Of a stretch of 15,931 nt of DNA, positions 1-6,433 are shown one piece after another. The first letter of the stretch is position 1, and every line of letters begins with the position of its first letter. Position numbers and translations under genes: made by a program. Source of the DNA: DATJLQ01 sp035509415. Its GTDB lineage: Bacteria > Pseudomonadota > Alphaproteobacteria > JACZXZ01. The notes under the pieces are model-generated. The model saw nothing but the letters and a program-made list of their open reading frames with translations. It was not told the DNA's origin and searched no databases. The stretch is from contig DATJLQ010000227.1 in NCBI GenBank assembly GCA_035509415.1, forward strand, positions 1 to 15,931. The letters are read 5' to 3'.

Positions 1-1608
1 GAGGCGGAGAGCTACCTCGCGCCCACCCTGCGCGCACTACTCCCCGATCCCTTTCATCTCCGCGGCATGGCGGCGGCGGCCGAGCGCCTGGCCGAGGCCG
101 TGACGGGCGGCGAGCCGGTCGGCATCTTCGGCGACTATGACGTGGACGGCGCCACGGCGGCAGCGCTCCTGCAGCGCTTCATGGCCGCGGTCGGCGGGCG
201 GACGCGCATCTACATCCCCGACCGCATGCGGGAGGGCTACGGCCCCAACGCGCCGGCGCTCCTTGGCCTCAAGGCCGAGGGGTTGCGCCTCGTCGTCACC
301 GTCGATTGCGGCACGGCGGCCGTCGAGCCCCTCGCGGCGGCGGCCAAGGCGGGGCTCGAGGTCGTCGTGGTCGATCACCATGCCGGCGAGCCGCGGCTGC
401 CGCCGGCGCTTGCCGTGATCAATCCGAACCGCCTGGATGAGGCGAGCCCGCACCGCCAGCTCGCCGCCGTCGGCGTCGCCTTCCTCCTCGTCGTCGCGGT
501 GAACAGCCGCTTGCGCGCGCGGGGCTGGTACCGCGGGCGCGTCGAGCCCGATCTCCTGCAATGGCTCGACCTCGTGGCGCTCGGCACCGTCTGCGACGTG
601 GTGCCGCTCACCGGCGTCAACCGCGCCCTCGTGGCCCAGGGCTTGAAGGTCATGGCGCGGCGCGGCAACCCCGGGCTTGCCGCACTCGCCGACGTGGCGC
701 GCCTCGAGGAGCGGCCGGGCGCCTATCACCTGGGCTTCGTGCTCGGCCCGCGCGTCAATGCCGGCGGCCGCGTCGGCGAGGCGGATCTCGGCGCCCGCCT
801 CCTCACCACGGGCGATCCCGCCGAGGCGCGGGCGCTCGCCGAGCGCCTCGAGCGCCACAACAGCGAGCGCCAGGAGATCGAGGCCGCAGTGCTGGCCGGC
901 GCCATCGCCACCGTCGAGGCGAGCCCCGTGGGCGGCATCGTCTTTGCCGCCGCGATCGGCTGGCATCCCGGCGTCATCGGCATCGTCGCGAGCCGGCTGC
1001 GCGAGCGCTACAACCGCCCCGCCTTCGTGGTGGCGCTCGAGGGCGGCGAGGGCAAGGGCTCGGGCCGCTCGGTCGGCGGCATCGACCTCGGCGCCGCGGT
1101 GATCGCGGCGAAGCAGGCGGGGCTGCTCGTGAACGGCGGCGGCCATGCCATGGCGGCCGGCCTCACGGTCGCCGCCGACCGGCTCGAGGCGCTCCGCGCC
1201 TTCCTCGACGCCCGCATCGGCCGCGAGCTCGCAGAGCGGCGCATCATGCCGACGCTCGCGCTCGACGGCATGCTGGCGCTCGCGGGCGCCAACCGCGCCC
1301 TCGTCGACATGCTCGAGCGCCTGCAGCCCTTCGGCGCCGGCAATGCCGAGCCGCTCTTCGCCGTGCGCGATGCGCGCATTGCCGTGGCCGAGGTCGTGGG
1401 CGGCAGCCACGTGCGCTGCATCCTCGCCGACGCCGGCGGCGCGCGGCTCAAGGCGATCGCCTTCCGCAGCCTCGAGACGCCGCTCGGCCGCGCCATCCTG
1501 CGCAAGCCCGCGACCCCGCTCCACCTCGCCTGCCGCCTGCGCGCCGACAACTGGAGCCGCGCCGACGGCGTCCAGCTCCTCATCGAGGACGCGGCGGAGC
1601 CGCACTGA
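1..1608 (+). CDS. recJ: Single-stranded-DNA-specific exonuclease RecJ, 5' end cut by the window
   Basis: RecJ degrades single-stranded DNA 5' to 3' in recombination and mismatch or base-excision repair. The frame is open from base 1, so 535 residues are present and by family length about 50-70 N-terminal residues are missing; the ATG at 67 is internal, because the codons before it read as RecJ sequence (LLPDPFHLRGM). Visible DHH-family signatures are DYDVDGAT (133-156), the metal-binding DHH (373-381), GTVCDVVPL (583-609) and the DHHA1-type NGGGHAMAAGL (1132-1164), followed by the C-terminal nucleic-acid-binding region. All expected catalytic motifs inside the window are intact. It stops 50 bases before the tRNA gene. 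Identity is secure; only the N-terminus is unknown. Confidence 0.96.
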   Translation, partial: EAESYLAPTLRALLPDPFHLRGMAAAAERLAEAVTGGEPVGIFGDYDVDGATAAALLQRFMAAVGGRTRIYIPDRMREGYGPNAPALLGLKAEGLRLVVTVDCGTAAVEPLAAAAKAGLEVVVVDHHAGEPRLPPALAVINPNRLDEASPHRQLAAVGVAFLLVVAVNSRLRARGWYRGRVEPDLLQWLDLVALGTVCDVVPLTGVNRALVAQGLKVMARRGNPGLAALADVARLEERPGAYHLGFVLGPRVNAGGRVGEADLGARLLTTGDPAEARALAERLERHNSERQEIEAAVLAGAIATVEASPVGGIVFAAAIGWHPGVIGIVASRLRERYNRPAFVVALEGGEGKGSGRSVGGIDLGAAVIAAKQAGLLVNGGGHAMAAGLTVAADRLEALRAFLDARIGRELAERRIMPTLALDGMLALAGANRALVDMLERLQPFGAGNAEPLFAVRDARIAVAEVVGGSHVRCILADAGGARLKAIAFRSLETPLGRAILRKPATPLHLACRLRADNWSRADGVQLLIEDAAEPH

Positions 1609-1658
1609 GCCCGCTTGCCAAGGACGGGGCGGACGCGCTACCTCTCCCAGGCGCCCGC

Positions 1659-1734
1659 GACCCCTTCGTCTAGAGGCCTAGGACATCGCCCTTTCACGGC
1701 GGTAACACGGGTTCGAATCCCGTAGGGGTCGCCA
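1659..1734 (+). tRNA. tRNA-Glu (anticodon TTC), CCA encoded
   Basis: A full cloverleaf can be drawn. The acceptor arms are GACCCCT (1659-1665) and AGGGGTC (1724-1730), followed by discriminator G and CCA (1732-1734). The anticodon stem is TCGCC (1686-1690) with GGCGG (1698-1702), with one T-G pair. The loop CTTTCAC places anticodon TTC at 1693-1695. The T-arm contains GGGTTCGAATCCC. The D-arm and anticodon region are close to the well-known bacterial tRNA-Glu sequence. It reads both GAA and GAG by wobble. It sits between recJ and a toxin-antitoxin locus. Confidence 0.97.
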
Positions 1735-1760
1735 GCGCCAGGGCGGCCTCTGGGCGCCTT

Positions 1761-1777
1761 CGGTCGACGCGCGACCG
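1761..1777 (+). terminator. Hairpin after tRNA-Glu, possible terminator
   Basis: Perfect 6-bp inverted repeat CGGTCG / CGACCG around the loop ACGCG, 27 bases after the tRNA CCA end and just before the toxin-antitoxin promoter. There is no T-tract, only CCTGTTAAG after it, so termination is a guess. It could equally be a processing or spacer structure. Confidence 0.3.
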
Positions 1778-1780
1778 CCT

Positions 1781-1826
1781 GTTAAGTTTAACTTGACATG
1801 TGTAAGCCGTCGCTTTACAGTCCTCC
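1781..1826 (+). promoter_or_regulatory. Promoter and probable autoregulatory operators of the higBA fusion
   Basis: A perfect -35 box TTGACA (1793-1798) is separated by exactly 17 bases from the -10-like TACAGT (1816-1821, four of six matches). Two inverted repeats overlap it: GTTAA-GT-TTAAC (1781-1792), abutting the -35, and TGTAA (1801-1805) with TTACA (1815-1819), spanning the spacer and -10. HigA-type antitoxins normally repress their own promoter through such palindromes, so these are the natural operator candidates. Transcription would start about 6-7 bases after the -10, at or next to the ATG at 1827, and no Shine-Dalgarno lies before that ATG; the message is probably leaderless. Confidence 0.65.
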
Positions 1827-2462
1827 ATGATCGGAAGCTTTCGGCACAAGGGCCTTGCCGAGCTGTTTTCGACGGGCTCGACCGCCAAGGGGCGGCCGGA
1901 GCTGCAGAAGCGCGCGTTGCGGAGGCTCGACGCGATGGAAGCCGCGACGTCGCTTGTCGAACTCAACCAGCCGGGGTTCGATTTTCACCCCTTGCACGGC
2001 AAGCCACGGCGCTACTCGATCCAGGTCAGCTCGAGCCACGTCAACGGGCCCTGGTGCATCACGTTCGAATGGGACGACGGCACGGCCCTCAGGGTCGATC
2101 TCGAGCAATATCATAAGGGCGGCCGAAGGCTGCCGGCCGGAGGGACGGCGATGAGCGAGACGAGGACGAAGCGACCGGTCGAGCGGAAGCCGACGCATCC
2201 GGGCGAGCTCATGCGCGAGATTCTCGACGATCATGTCAAGCTGCCGATCGCCGAGGCCGCGCGGCGCATGAAGATCAGCCGGCCGGCGCTGTATGCGGTC
2301 CTCAACGGCACGGGTGCCGTGACCGCGGACATGGCGCTGCGCTTCGGGAAGCTGGTCGGAGCGCCGCCCGAGCTTTATGTCCGCATGCAGGCGAACTACG
2401 ACCTTTGGCGTGCGCGCCAGCGCCTCAAGGATACGCTTGCGGGGATTCCGCCCGCGGCGTGA
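1827..2462 (+). CDS. HigB toxin-HigA antitoxin fused in one reading frame
   Basis: This is one 211-residue frame with two complete modules. Residues 1-96 are a RelE-superfamily HigB toxin, an mRNA interferase normally acting on the ribosome. It starts with the family signature MIGSFRHKGL, has K59 where HigB proteins carry a functional lysine, and ends its module in Tyr95-His96, which in ordinary HigB are the last residues before the stop. Residues 97-108 (KGGRRLPAGGTA) are a linker that looks like translated intergenic DNA. Residues 109-211 are a full XRE-type HigA antitoxin, with THPGEL near 123-128 and a helix-turn-helix around 138-178. Normally the two are separate genes of about 92 and 100 codons. 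Here CAT AAG replaces the expected CAT TAA: adding one T at 2115 would restore the stop. It may be a genuine fusion, a recent deletion or a base-call error. The toxin start has no ribosome site and lies at the predicted transcript 5' end. Confidence 0.85.
   Translation: MIGSFRHKGLAELFSTGSTAKGRPELQKRALRRLDAMEAATSLVELNQPGFDFHPLHGKPRRYSIQVSSSHVNGPWCITFEWDDGTALRVDLEQYHKGGRRLPAGGTAMSETRTKRPVERKPTHPGELMREILDDHVKLPIAEAARRMKISRPALYAVLNGTGAVTADMALRFGKLVGAPPELYVRMQANYDLWRARQRLKDTLAGIPPAA
2151..2462 (+). CDS. higA: HigA antitoxin, internal in-frame start with its own ribosome site
   Basis: An ATG at 2151 is preceded by GGAGGG (2139-2144) with a 6-base spacer, the strongest Shine-Dalgarno in this locus. 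Initiation here would give a free 103-residue XRE-family antitoxin starting MSETRTKRPVERKP, the usual HigA length. The protein would bind the toxin and repress the promoter at 1781-1826. The same bases are the 3' part of the 1827-2462 frame, so the locus can plausibly make both fusion and free antitoxin. The start is supported by ribosome-site strength and family length; separate translation is inferred. Confidence 0.6.
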   Translation: MSETRTKRPVERKPTHPGELMREILDDHVKLPIAEAARRMKISRPALYAVLNGTGAVTADMALRFGKLVGAPPELYVRMQANYDLWRARQRLKDTLAGIPPAA

Positions 2463-2484
2463 GCGCCCATAGAAAGCCCGGGAC

Positions 2485-2504
2485 AGCGCGCGCCGCCGCG
2501 CGCT
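2485..2504 (+). terminator. Strong GC hairpin after higBA, possible terminator
   Basis: Perfect 8-bp inverted repeat AGCGCGCG / CGCGCGCT with a four-base loop CCGC, 22 bases after the higBA stop and 38 before the next ATG. No T-tract follows, so it is either a Rho-assisted or weak terminator or an mRNA-stabilising structure separating the toxin-antitoxin message from the next gene. Confidence 0.4.
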
Positions 2505-2542
2505 AAGGTCCGCTGTGTCGCCAACAACGAGGGGGAAGCGCC

Positions 2543-2941
2543 ATGGCGCCGTCGCCGGGCCGGGGTGCCCGCCAGGAAATCGACATCAGGCAGTTCGCGC
2601 GCAGCGTGGGCACCAACATGACGCTGCAGCCGGGTCAGATCGTCTTCTCCAGGGGCGATCCCGGCCAATGCATGTACATCATCCAGTCCGGCACGATCGA
2701 GATCGTGATCGGCGACAAGGTGGTCGAGACCATCGGCGCCAACGAGGCGCTCGGCTTCATGACCATGATCGACAAGCAGCCGCGCTCCTCGACCGCACGC
2801 GCCAAGGAGCCGTGCGAGCTGTCGCTGCTCGATGAGGCCAAGTTCCGCTTCATGGTCGACGAGGTGCCGAACTTCGCGCTCTACATCATGGGCGTGCTCG
2901 CGCGCCGCATCCGCGGCATGAGCGACGCGATGCGCGACTGA
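2543..2941 (+). CDS. Stand-alone cyclic-nucleotide-binding-domain (Crp/Fnr-fold) protein
   Basis: The protein has 132 residues and consists almost wholly of a cAMP-binding-type beta-roll (about residues 14-118), with no DNA-binding domain after it. The fold is recognisable from LQPGQIVFSRGDPGQCMYIIQSG (28-50, given here as its span), the turn around IGANEALG and PRSSTARA (80-87). In the phosphate-binding cassette R81 is present, but the usual FGE triplet is replaced by LGF (70-72), so the glutamate that contacts the ribose is missing and classical cAMP binding is doubtful. The start is fixed by GAGGGGGA (2529-2536), six bases before ATG. It probably forms a two-gene unit with the MBL hydrolase 40 bases downstream. 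Ligand and partner are unknown; a role as a small regulatory sensor or adaptor is inference. Confidence 0.85.
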   Translation: MAPSPGRGARQEIDIRQFARSVGTNMTLQPGQIVFSRGDPGQCMYIIQSGTIEIVIGDKVVETIGANEALGFMTMIDKQPRSSTARAKEPCELSLLDEAKFRFMVDEVPNFALYIMGVLARRIRGMSDAMRD

Positions 2942-2981
2942 CGGGCGGCGGCCGGCCCGTCGGCGGTCAGAAAGGACTAGG

Positions 2982-3887
2982 ATGCCCGCCCTCCGCTTCG
3001 ATCGCGAGCTCGAATTCGACTACGGCACGCTCGAGACGCTGACGCCGCTGGTGCGCCGCGTGGTCGCGCGCAACCCGAGCCCGTTCACACTTTACGGCAC
3101 GGCGACCTTTGTGGTCGGGCACGGACGGGTCGCGGTGATCGATCCGGGGCCCGACATCGCGGCGCATGTCGAGGCACTCACCCACGCGCTCCGGGGCGAG
3201 ACCGTCACCCACATTCTCGTGACCCACACTCACCTCGACCATTCGCCTGCAGCAGCCGCCTTGAAACGTGCGACGGGGGCCAAGACCTACGGCTACGGTC
3301 CCCATGGCGGCGCACTCGGTCCGTCGGGCGAGGAGGGGGCGGATCGGGATTTCGCGCCCGATGTGAGGCTCGCGGACGGCGATGCGCTCGAAGGCCCCGG
3401 CTGGCGCCTCGAAACGGTACATACGCCGGGCCACACCTCGAACCATCTGTGCTACGCGCTTCCCGAGGAGCGCACGCTTTTCTCGGGCGACCACGTGATG
3501 GGCTGGTCGACCAGCGTCATCTCGCCGCCCGACGGCGACATGGGCGCCTATCTCGCCTCGCTGGAGAAGCTCCTTGCGCGCGACGACGCGCGTTACGTCC
3601 CGACCCACGGGCCGGCGATCGAGAATCCGAAGACCTATGTGCAAGCGCTCATCGCGCACCGGCACGAGCGTGCCGCGACGATCCTCGCCGTCCTCGCGCG
3701 CGGGCCCGCGACCATCCCCGAGATCGTCGCCGCGGTCTATGTCGGGCTCGATCCGCGCCTCCTGCGCGCGGCGGGCCGCTCGACCCTCGCGCACTTGATC
3801 CACGAGATCGGGCAAGGCCGCGTCGCGTGCGAAGGCGCGCCGAGCCTCGACGCGATCTTCCGGCTCGCGCGTCGACGCTCTGCCTAA
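2982..3887 (+). CDS. MBL-fold metallo-hydrolase with C-terminal winged-helix (LACTB2-like)
   Basis: A 301-residue metallo-beta-lactamase-fold enzyme, probably cytoplasmic with two zinc ions. The metal ligands are all visible: THTHLDH at 81-87 (H82, H84, D86, H87), H151 in TPGHTSNH, D170 in FSGDH and H209 in VPTHGP. Residues about 225-290, after the fold, form a small helical winged-helix-like tail typical of the LACTB2 group, some members of which cleave RNA. The ligand pattern does not suggest glyoxalase II or a beta-lactamase. The ATG has AAAGGA (2971-2976) five bases upstream. It follows the cyclic-nucleotide-fold gene by 40 bases, so co-transcription is likely. Fold and metal site are certain; the substrate (RNA, thioester or other ester) cannot be read from the sequence. 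Confidence 0.9.
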   Translation: MPALRFDRELEFDYGTLETLTPLVRRVVARNPSPFTLYGTATFVVGHGRVAVIDPGPDIAAHVEALTHALRGETVTHILVTHTHLDHSPAAAALKRATGAKTYGYGPHGGALGPSGEEGADRDFAPDVRLADGDALEGPGWRLETVHTPGHTSNHLCYALPEERTLFSGDHVMGWSTSVISPPDGDMGAYLASLEKLLARDDARYVPTHGPAIENPKTYVQALIAHRHERAATILAVLARGPATIPEIVAAVYVGLDPRLLRAAGRSTLAHLIHEIGQGRVACEGAPSLDAIFRLARRRSA

Positions 3888-4030
3888 TCCGGCGAGGCCC
3901 CGCGAGCGGGCGAGAAAGTTGCGGCAATAAATAAACCAGTGCGTGCTGGGCTGACCGGACGCCCATTGCCGAGGGCCCGCGGGTGAACTAGCATGGCTTT
4001 CGCACCACTTTTGCGGGGGGTGCATCGGTC

Positions 4031-5629
4031 GTGCATAAGGGGGTCGCCACTCTTATCGCCGTGGTCGTCGGTATCCTAGCGATATCGGCGCCGATTTTGC
4101 TGTCCCTGTATTTGGCGCAGCAGCAAAGCGAGAGCGATCAATTCGATCACGTCACCATGATCGCCAAGGACGTGCTGCGTCGGGCCGACGAGACCGAAAG
4201 CCAAATTGCCAGCGCGTTTCGTCAACTCGAATCCAAATCCAACGTCATGACAGACCCTTGCTCCGACGACGGCGTGCGCCTCATGACTCGCATCGCGGTT
4301 GCCTCGGAGCAGTTGCAGGCCGTGGGCTATGTCGCCGGCGACCACCTCAAATGCTCGTCCTTCGGTAGTTCTTTCGGCCGTTTTGGCGTCGGCATTCCGG
4401 TGGGGTCGCCCACTTATCGCAGCGCGGGCGGCGTGTATGTCCGCACCGCGGTCGAAATTCCGGAAATCAGCCGTGGCGTTAAGTTCATCCTCGTCACGCG
4501 CATCGGCAGCGGCTACACGGCCATCGTGCATCCCTATCTCCCGCTCGACGTTTCCGTGGGGGATACCAAGGTTTCCCTCGGCCTGTTCAGTCTCTCGCAA
4601 AAGAAGCTGATCGACGGCCGGGAGACCTTCGATCCGCAATGGATAAAGGCGCTCGGAATGGACCAGAGCGTCGCGCTGGTGCAAAACAACAACATCGTGG
4701 CCGTTCAACGATCGCTCACGGGCGACTATGCCGCATTTGCGGCCATTCCGGCCGAAAGCATGCAAGCCGGATTGCGCCGATACGCCGTCATCTTGGTGCC
4801 GATCGGCATCGCCGCGGGAATCGTTCTGGCGTTCGCGGTTCTATACTTGGCGAGACAGCAGCTGGCCCTTCCGGCGGTGCTCAAGCTCGCGCTCAGGCGC
4901 AACGAGTTTTTCGTCGAGTATCAGCCCGTCGTCGATTTGCGCACCGGACACTGGACCGGCGCCGAAGTGCTCATCCGCTGGCGTCGTCCGAACGGCGAAA
5001 TGGTGCGCCCCGACCTCTTCATTCCGGTCGCGGAGGATACCGGGCTGATCCAGCGCGTCACCGAGCGCGTGATGAACATCGTCGGCGGCGAGGTCGGCGA
5101 TCTGTTCGCGCGGCATCCGAACTTCCACCTCGCGATCAACCTGGCTCCGGCCGACTTGCAAGATCGTCGCACCGTCGATCTGCTCCGGTCGCTGCTCGGC
5201 AAAATCGGGGCGCGGGGCGACAACCTGTTGGTCGAATTGACGGAGCGCGGCCTGGTGAGAGTGGAAATGGTGCGGAAAGTGTTGCAGGAGATTCGCGCGC
5301 TGGGGATTCGGATCGCGGTCGACGATTTCGGCACCGGATATTCGAGCCTTTCCTATCTGCAGAGCTTCGATCTCGACATCCTGAAGATCGACAAGTCCTT
5401 CGTCGACACGATCGGGACGGACGCGGCGACGAGCCAGGTCGTGACCCACATCATCGCGATGGCGAAGAGCTTGAAGCTCGAGATGATCGCGGAAGGCGTG
5501 GAAAGCCAGGCGCAGGCGCAGTTTCTTCAGGAGCGCGGCGTTCAATTCGCGCAAGGCTGGCTGTATTCGAAACCCCTGGCGTTCGCGGAGCTGACGGCGC
5601 GGTTGGCAGCCGCACGCGACGCGGCGTGA
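4031..5629 (+). CDS. CSS-sensor EAL-domain c-di-GMP phosphodiesterase (PdeC-like)
   Basis: A 532-residue inner-membrane protein predicted to hydrolyse c-di-GMP to pGpG. The order is TM1 (about 5-27), a periplasmic CSS-type sensor with the CSS triplet at 108-110 and a second cysteine C77, TM2 (251-274), then a cytoplasmic EAL domain (about 285-525). In E. coli PdeC relatives the two periplasmic cysteines form a DsbA-dependent disulfide that restrains the enzyme. The EAL catalytic set looks complete: E312 (as EVL), N370, E402 in ELTER, D431-D432 in DDFGTGYSS, K452, E488 in AEGVE and Q508. The start is a GTG at 4031 with a G-run (4015-4020) ten bases upstream. The sensor half is clearly less GC-rich than its neighbours, and an AT patch (3926-3935) lies upstream; recent acquisition is possible. 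It converges with the SDR gene. Confidence 0.93.
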   Translation: MHKGVATLIAVVVGILAISAPILLSLYLAQQQSESDQFDHVTMIAKDVLRRADETESQIASAFRQLESKSNVMTDPCSDDGVRLMTRIAVASEQLQAVGYVAGDHLKCSSFGSSFGRFGVGIPVGSPTYRSAGGVYVRTAVEIPEISRGVKFILVTRIGSGYTAIVHPYLPLDVSVGDTKVSLGLFSLSQKKLIDGRETFDPQWIKALGMDQSVALVQNNNIVAVQRSLTGDYAAFAAIPAESMQAGLRRYAVILVPIGIAAGIVLAFAVLYLARQQLALPAVLKLALRRNEFFVEYQPVVDLRTGHWTGAEVLIRWRRPNGEMVRPDLFIPVAEDTGLIQRVTERVMNIVGGEVGDLFARHPNFHLAINLAPADLQDRRTVDLLRSLLGKIGARGDNLLVELTERGLVRVEMVRKVLQEIRALGIRIAVDDFGTGYSSLSYLQSFDLDILKIDKSFVDTIGTDAATSQVVTHIIAMAKSLKLEMIAEGVESQAQAQFLQERGVQFAQGWLYSKPLAFAELTARLAAARDAA

Positions 5630-5632
5630 GCG

Positions 5633-5651
5633 GCACGGCCGGCCGCCGTGC
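5633..5651. terminator. Hairpin between convergent genes, possible bidirectional terminator
   Basis: Perfect 7-bp inverted repeat GCACGGC / GCCGTGC around loop CGGCC, lying in the 38-base gap between the EAL gene (plus) and the SDR gene (minus). The position is what one expects of a shared terminator. There is no T-tract on either side, so function is unproven. Confidence 0.4.
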
Positions 5652-5667
5652 GCGCCGGCGCCTTCGG

Positions 5668-6417
5668 CTATTTGAGCGAAAATCCGCCGTCGACCACGAG
5701 ATTGTGGCCGGTGACGAAGCTCGCCTCGGGCGAGGCGAGGAACAGGATCCCGTTCGCGATCTCCTCGGGCTGGCCGAAGCGCTTGAGGTAGGTTCCGGCG
5801 ATCATCGCCTTCTTCACCTCCTCGGGCACCGCGCGCAGGAGGTCGGTCATGGTGTTGCCCGGGGTGAGCGCATTGACCGTGACCTTGGGCGCGAATTCCT
5901 TCGCCATGGTGCGCGTCAAGTTGATCACGCCGGCCTTGGCGGCGGAATAATCCATGATGCCCTCGCGTCCCACATGATCGAGCCCGCGCACCGACGAAAC
6001 GTTGACGATGCGGCCCGATTTGGAGTCGCGCAGATAGGGTGCCGCCGCCTGGCACATGAGAAAGGTGCCGATGAGGTTCACGCGCAGCACCTCGTTCCAC
6101 TCCTCGACCGTCTTCTCGAGGAAGGGACGTCCCTTCGAGACGCCCGCGTTGTTGACCAGGATGTCGAGCCCGCCGGTTGCCGCGACGAAATCCTCGACCG
6201 CGCGCTTTCCCTGATCCTTGTCGCCCACGTCGGCGACGAAGGTAAGGAGCTTGAGGCATTGCCCCGCGGCTTCTTTCTGCGCGGCCTCGAGGCTCGCCTT
6301 GCCTTTGCCGACGATGCCGACCGTGGCGCCTTCGCGCGCGAACAGGAACGCCGTTGCCTTGCCGATGCCGCGTCCGCCGCCGGTGATGAGCGCCTTCAAG
6401 CCTTCGAGCCGTGCCAT
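5668..6417 (-). CDS. SDR-family NAD(P)-dependent oxidoreductase (FabG-like)
   Basis: A 249-residue classical short-chain dehydrogenase that would interconvert a hydroxyl and a keto group using NAD(P)H in the cytoplasm. The cofactor motif is TGGGRGIG (12-19), followed by NNAG (89-92), structural N114, and the catalytic set S142, Y157 and K161 in YSAAK. It ends in the FabG-style LVVDGGFSLK, and its length is normal. AGAGGG sits about four bases before the ATG. It is the second gene of a minus-strand pair, 16 bases after the GntR regulator, so it is probably co-expressed with and controlled by that regulator. It resembles FabG, but the setting beside an aldehyde dehydrogenase and a transporter favours a catabolic alcohol or hydroxy-acid dehydrogenase. 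Family is certain; substrate unknown. Confidence 0.92.
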   Translation of the reverse strand: MARLEGLKALITGGGRGIGKATAFLFAREGATVGIVGKGKASLEAAQKEAAGQCLKLLTFVADVGDKDQGKRAVEDFVAATGGLDILVNNAGVSKGRPFLEKTVEEWNEVLRVNLIGTFLMCQAAAPYLRDSKSGRIVNVSSVRGLDHVGREGIMDYSAAKAGVINLTRTMAKEFAPKVTVNALTPGNTMTDLLRAVPEEVKKAMIAGTYLKRFGQPEEIANGILFLASPEASFVTGHNLVVDGGFSLK

Positions 6418-6433
6418 GATCCCTCTCGCTGGA

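Noticed and set aside
37..1605. Long minus-strand open frames opposite recJ, and similar ones opposite the MBL, EAL, ALDH and binding-protein genes
   Set aside because: They mirror the codon positions of well-supported plus-strand genes, have biased composition and no recognisable domains or ribosome sites.
4040..4049. GGGGTCGCCA, equal to the last ten bases of tRNA-Glu (1725-1734), as a possible attachment-site repeat
   Set aside because: Ten bases is short for this base composition, a nine-base variant recurs near 4400, the copy lies inside the EAL coding start, and no integrase is present.
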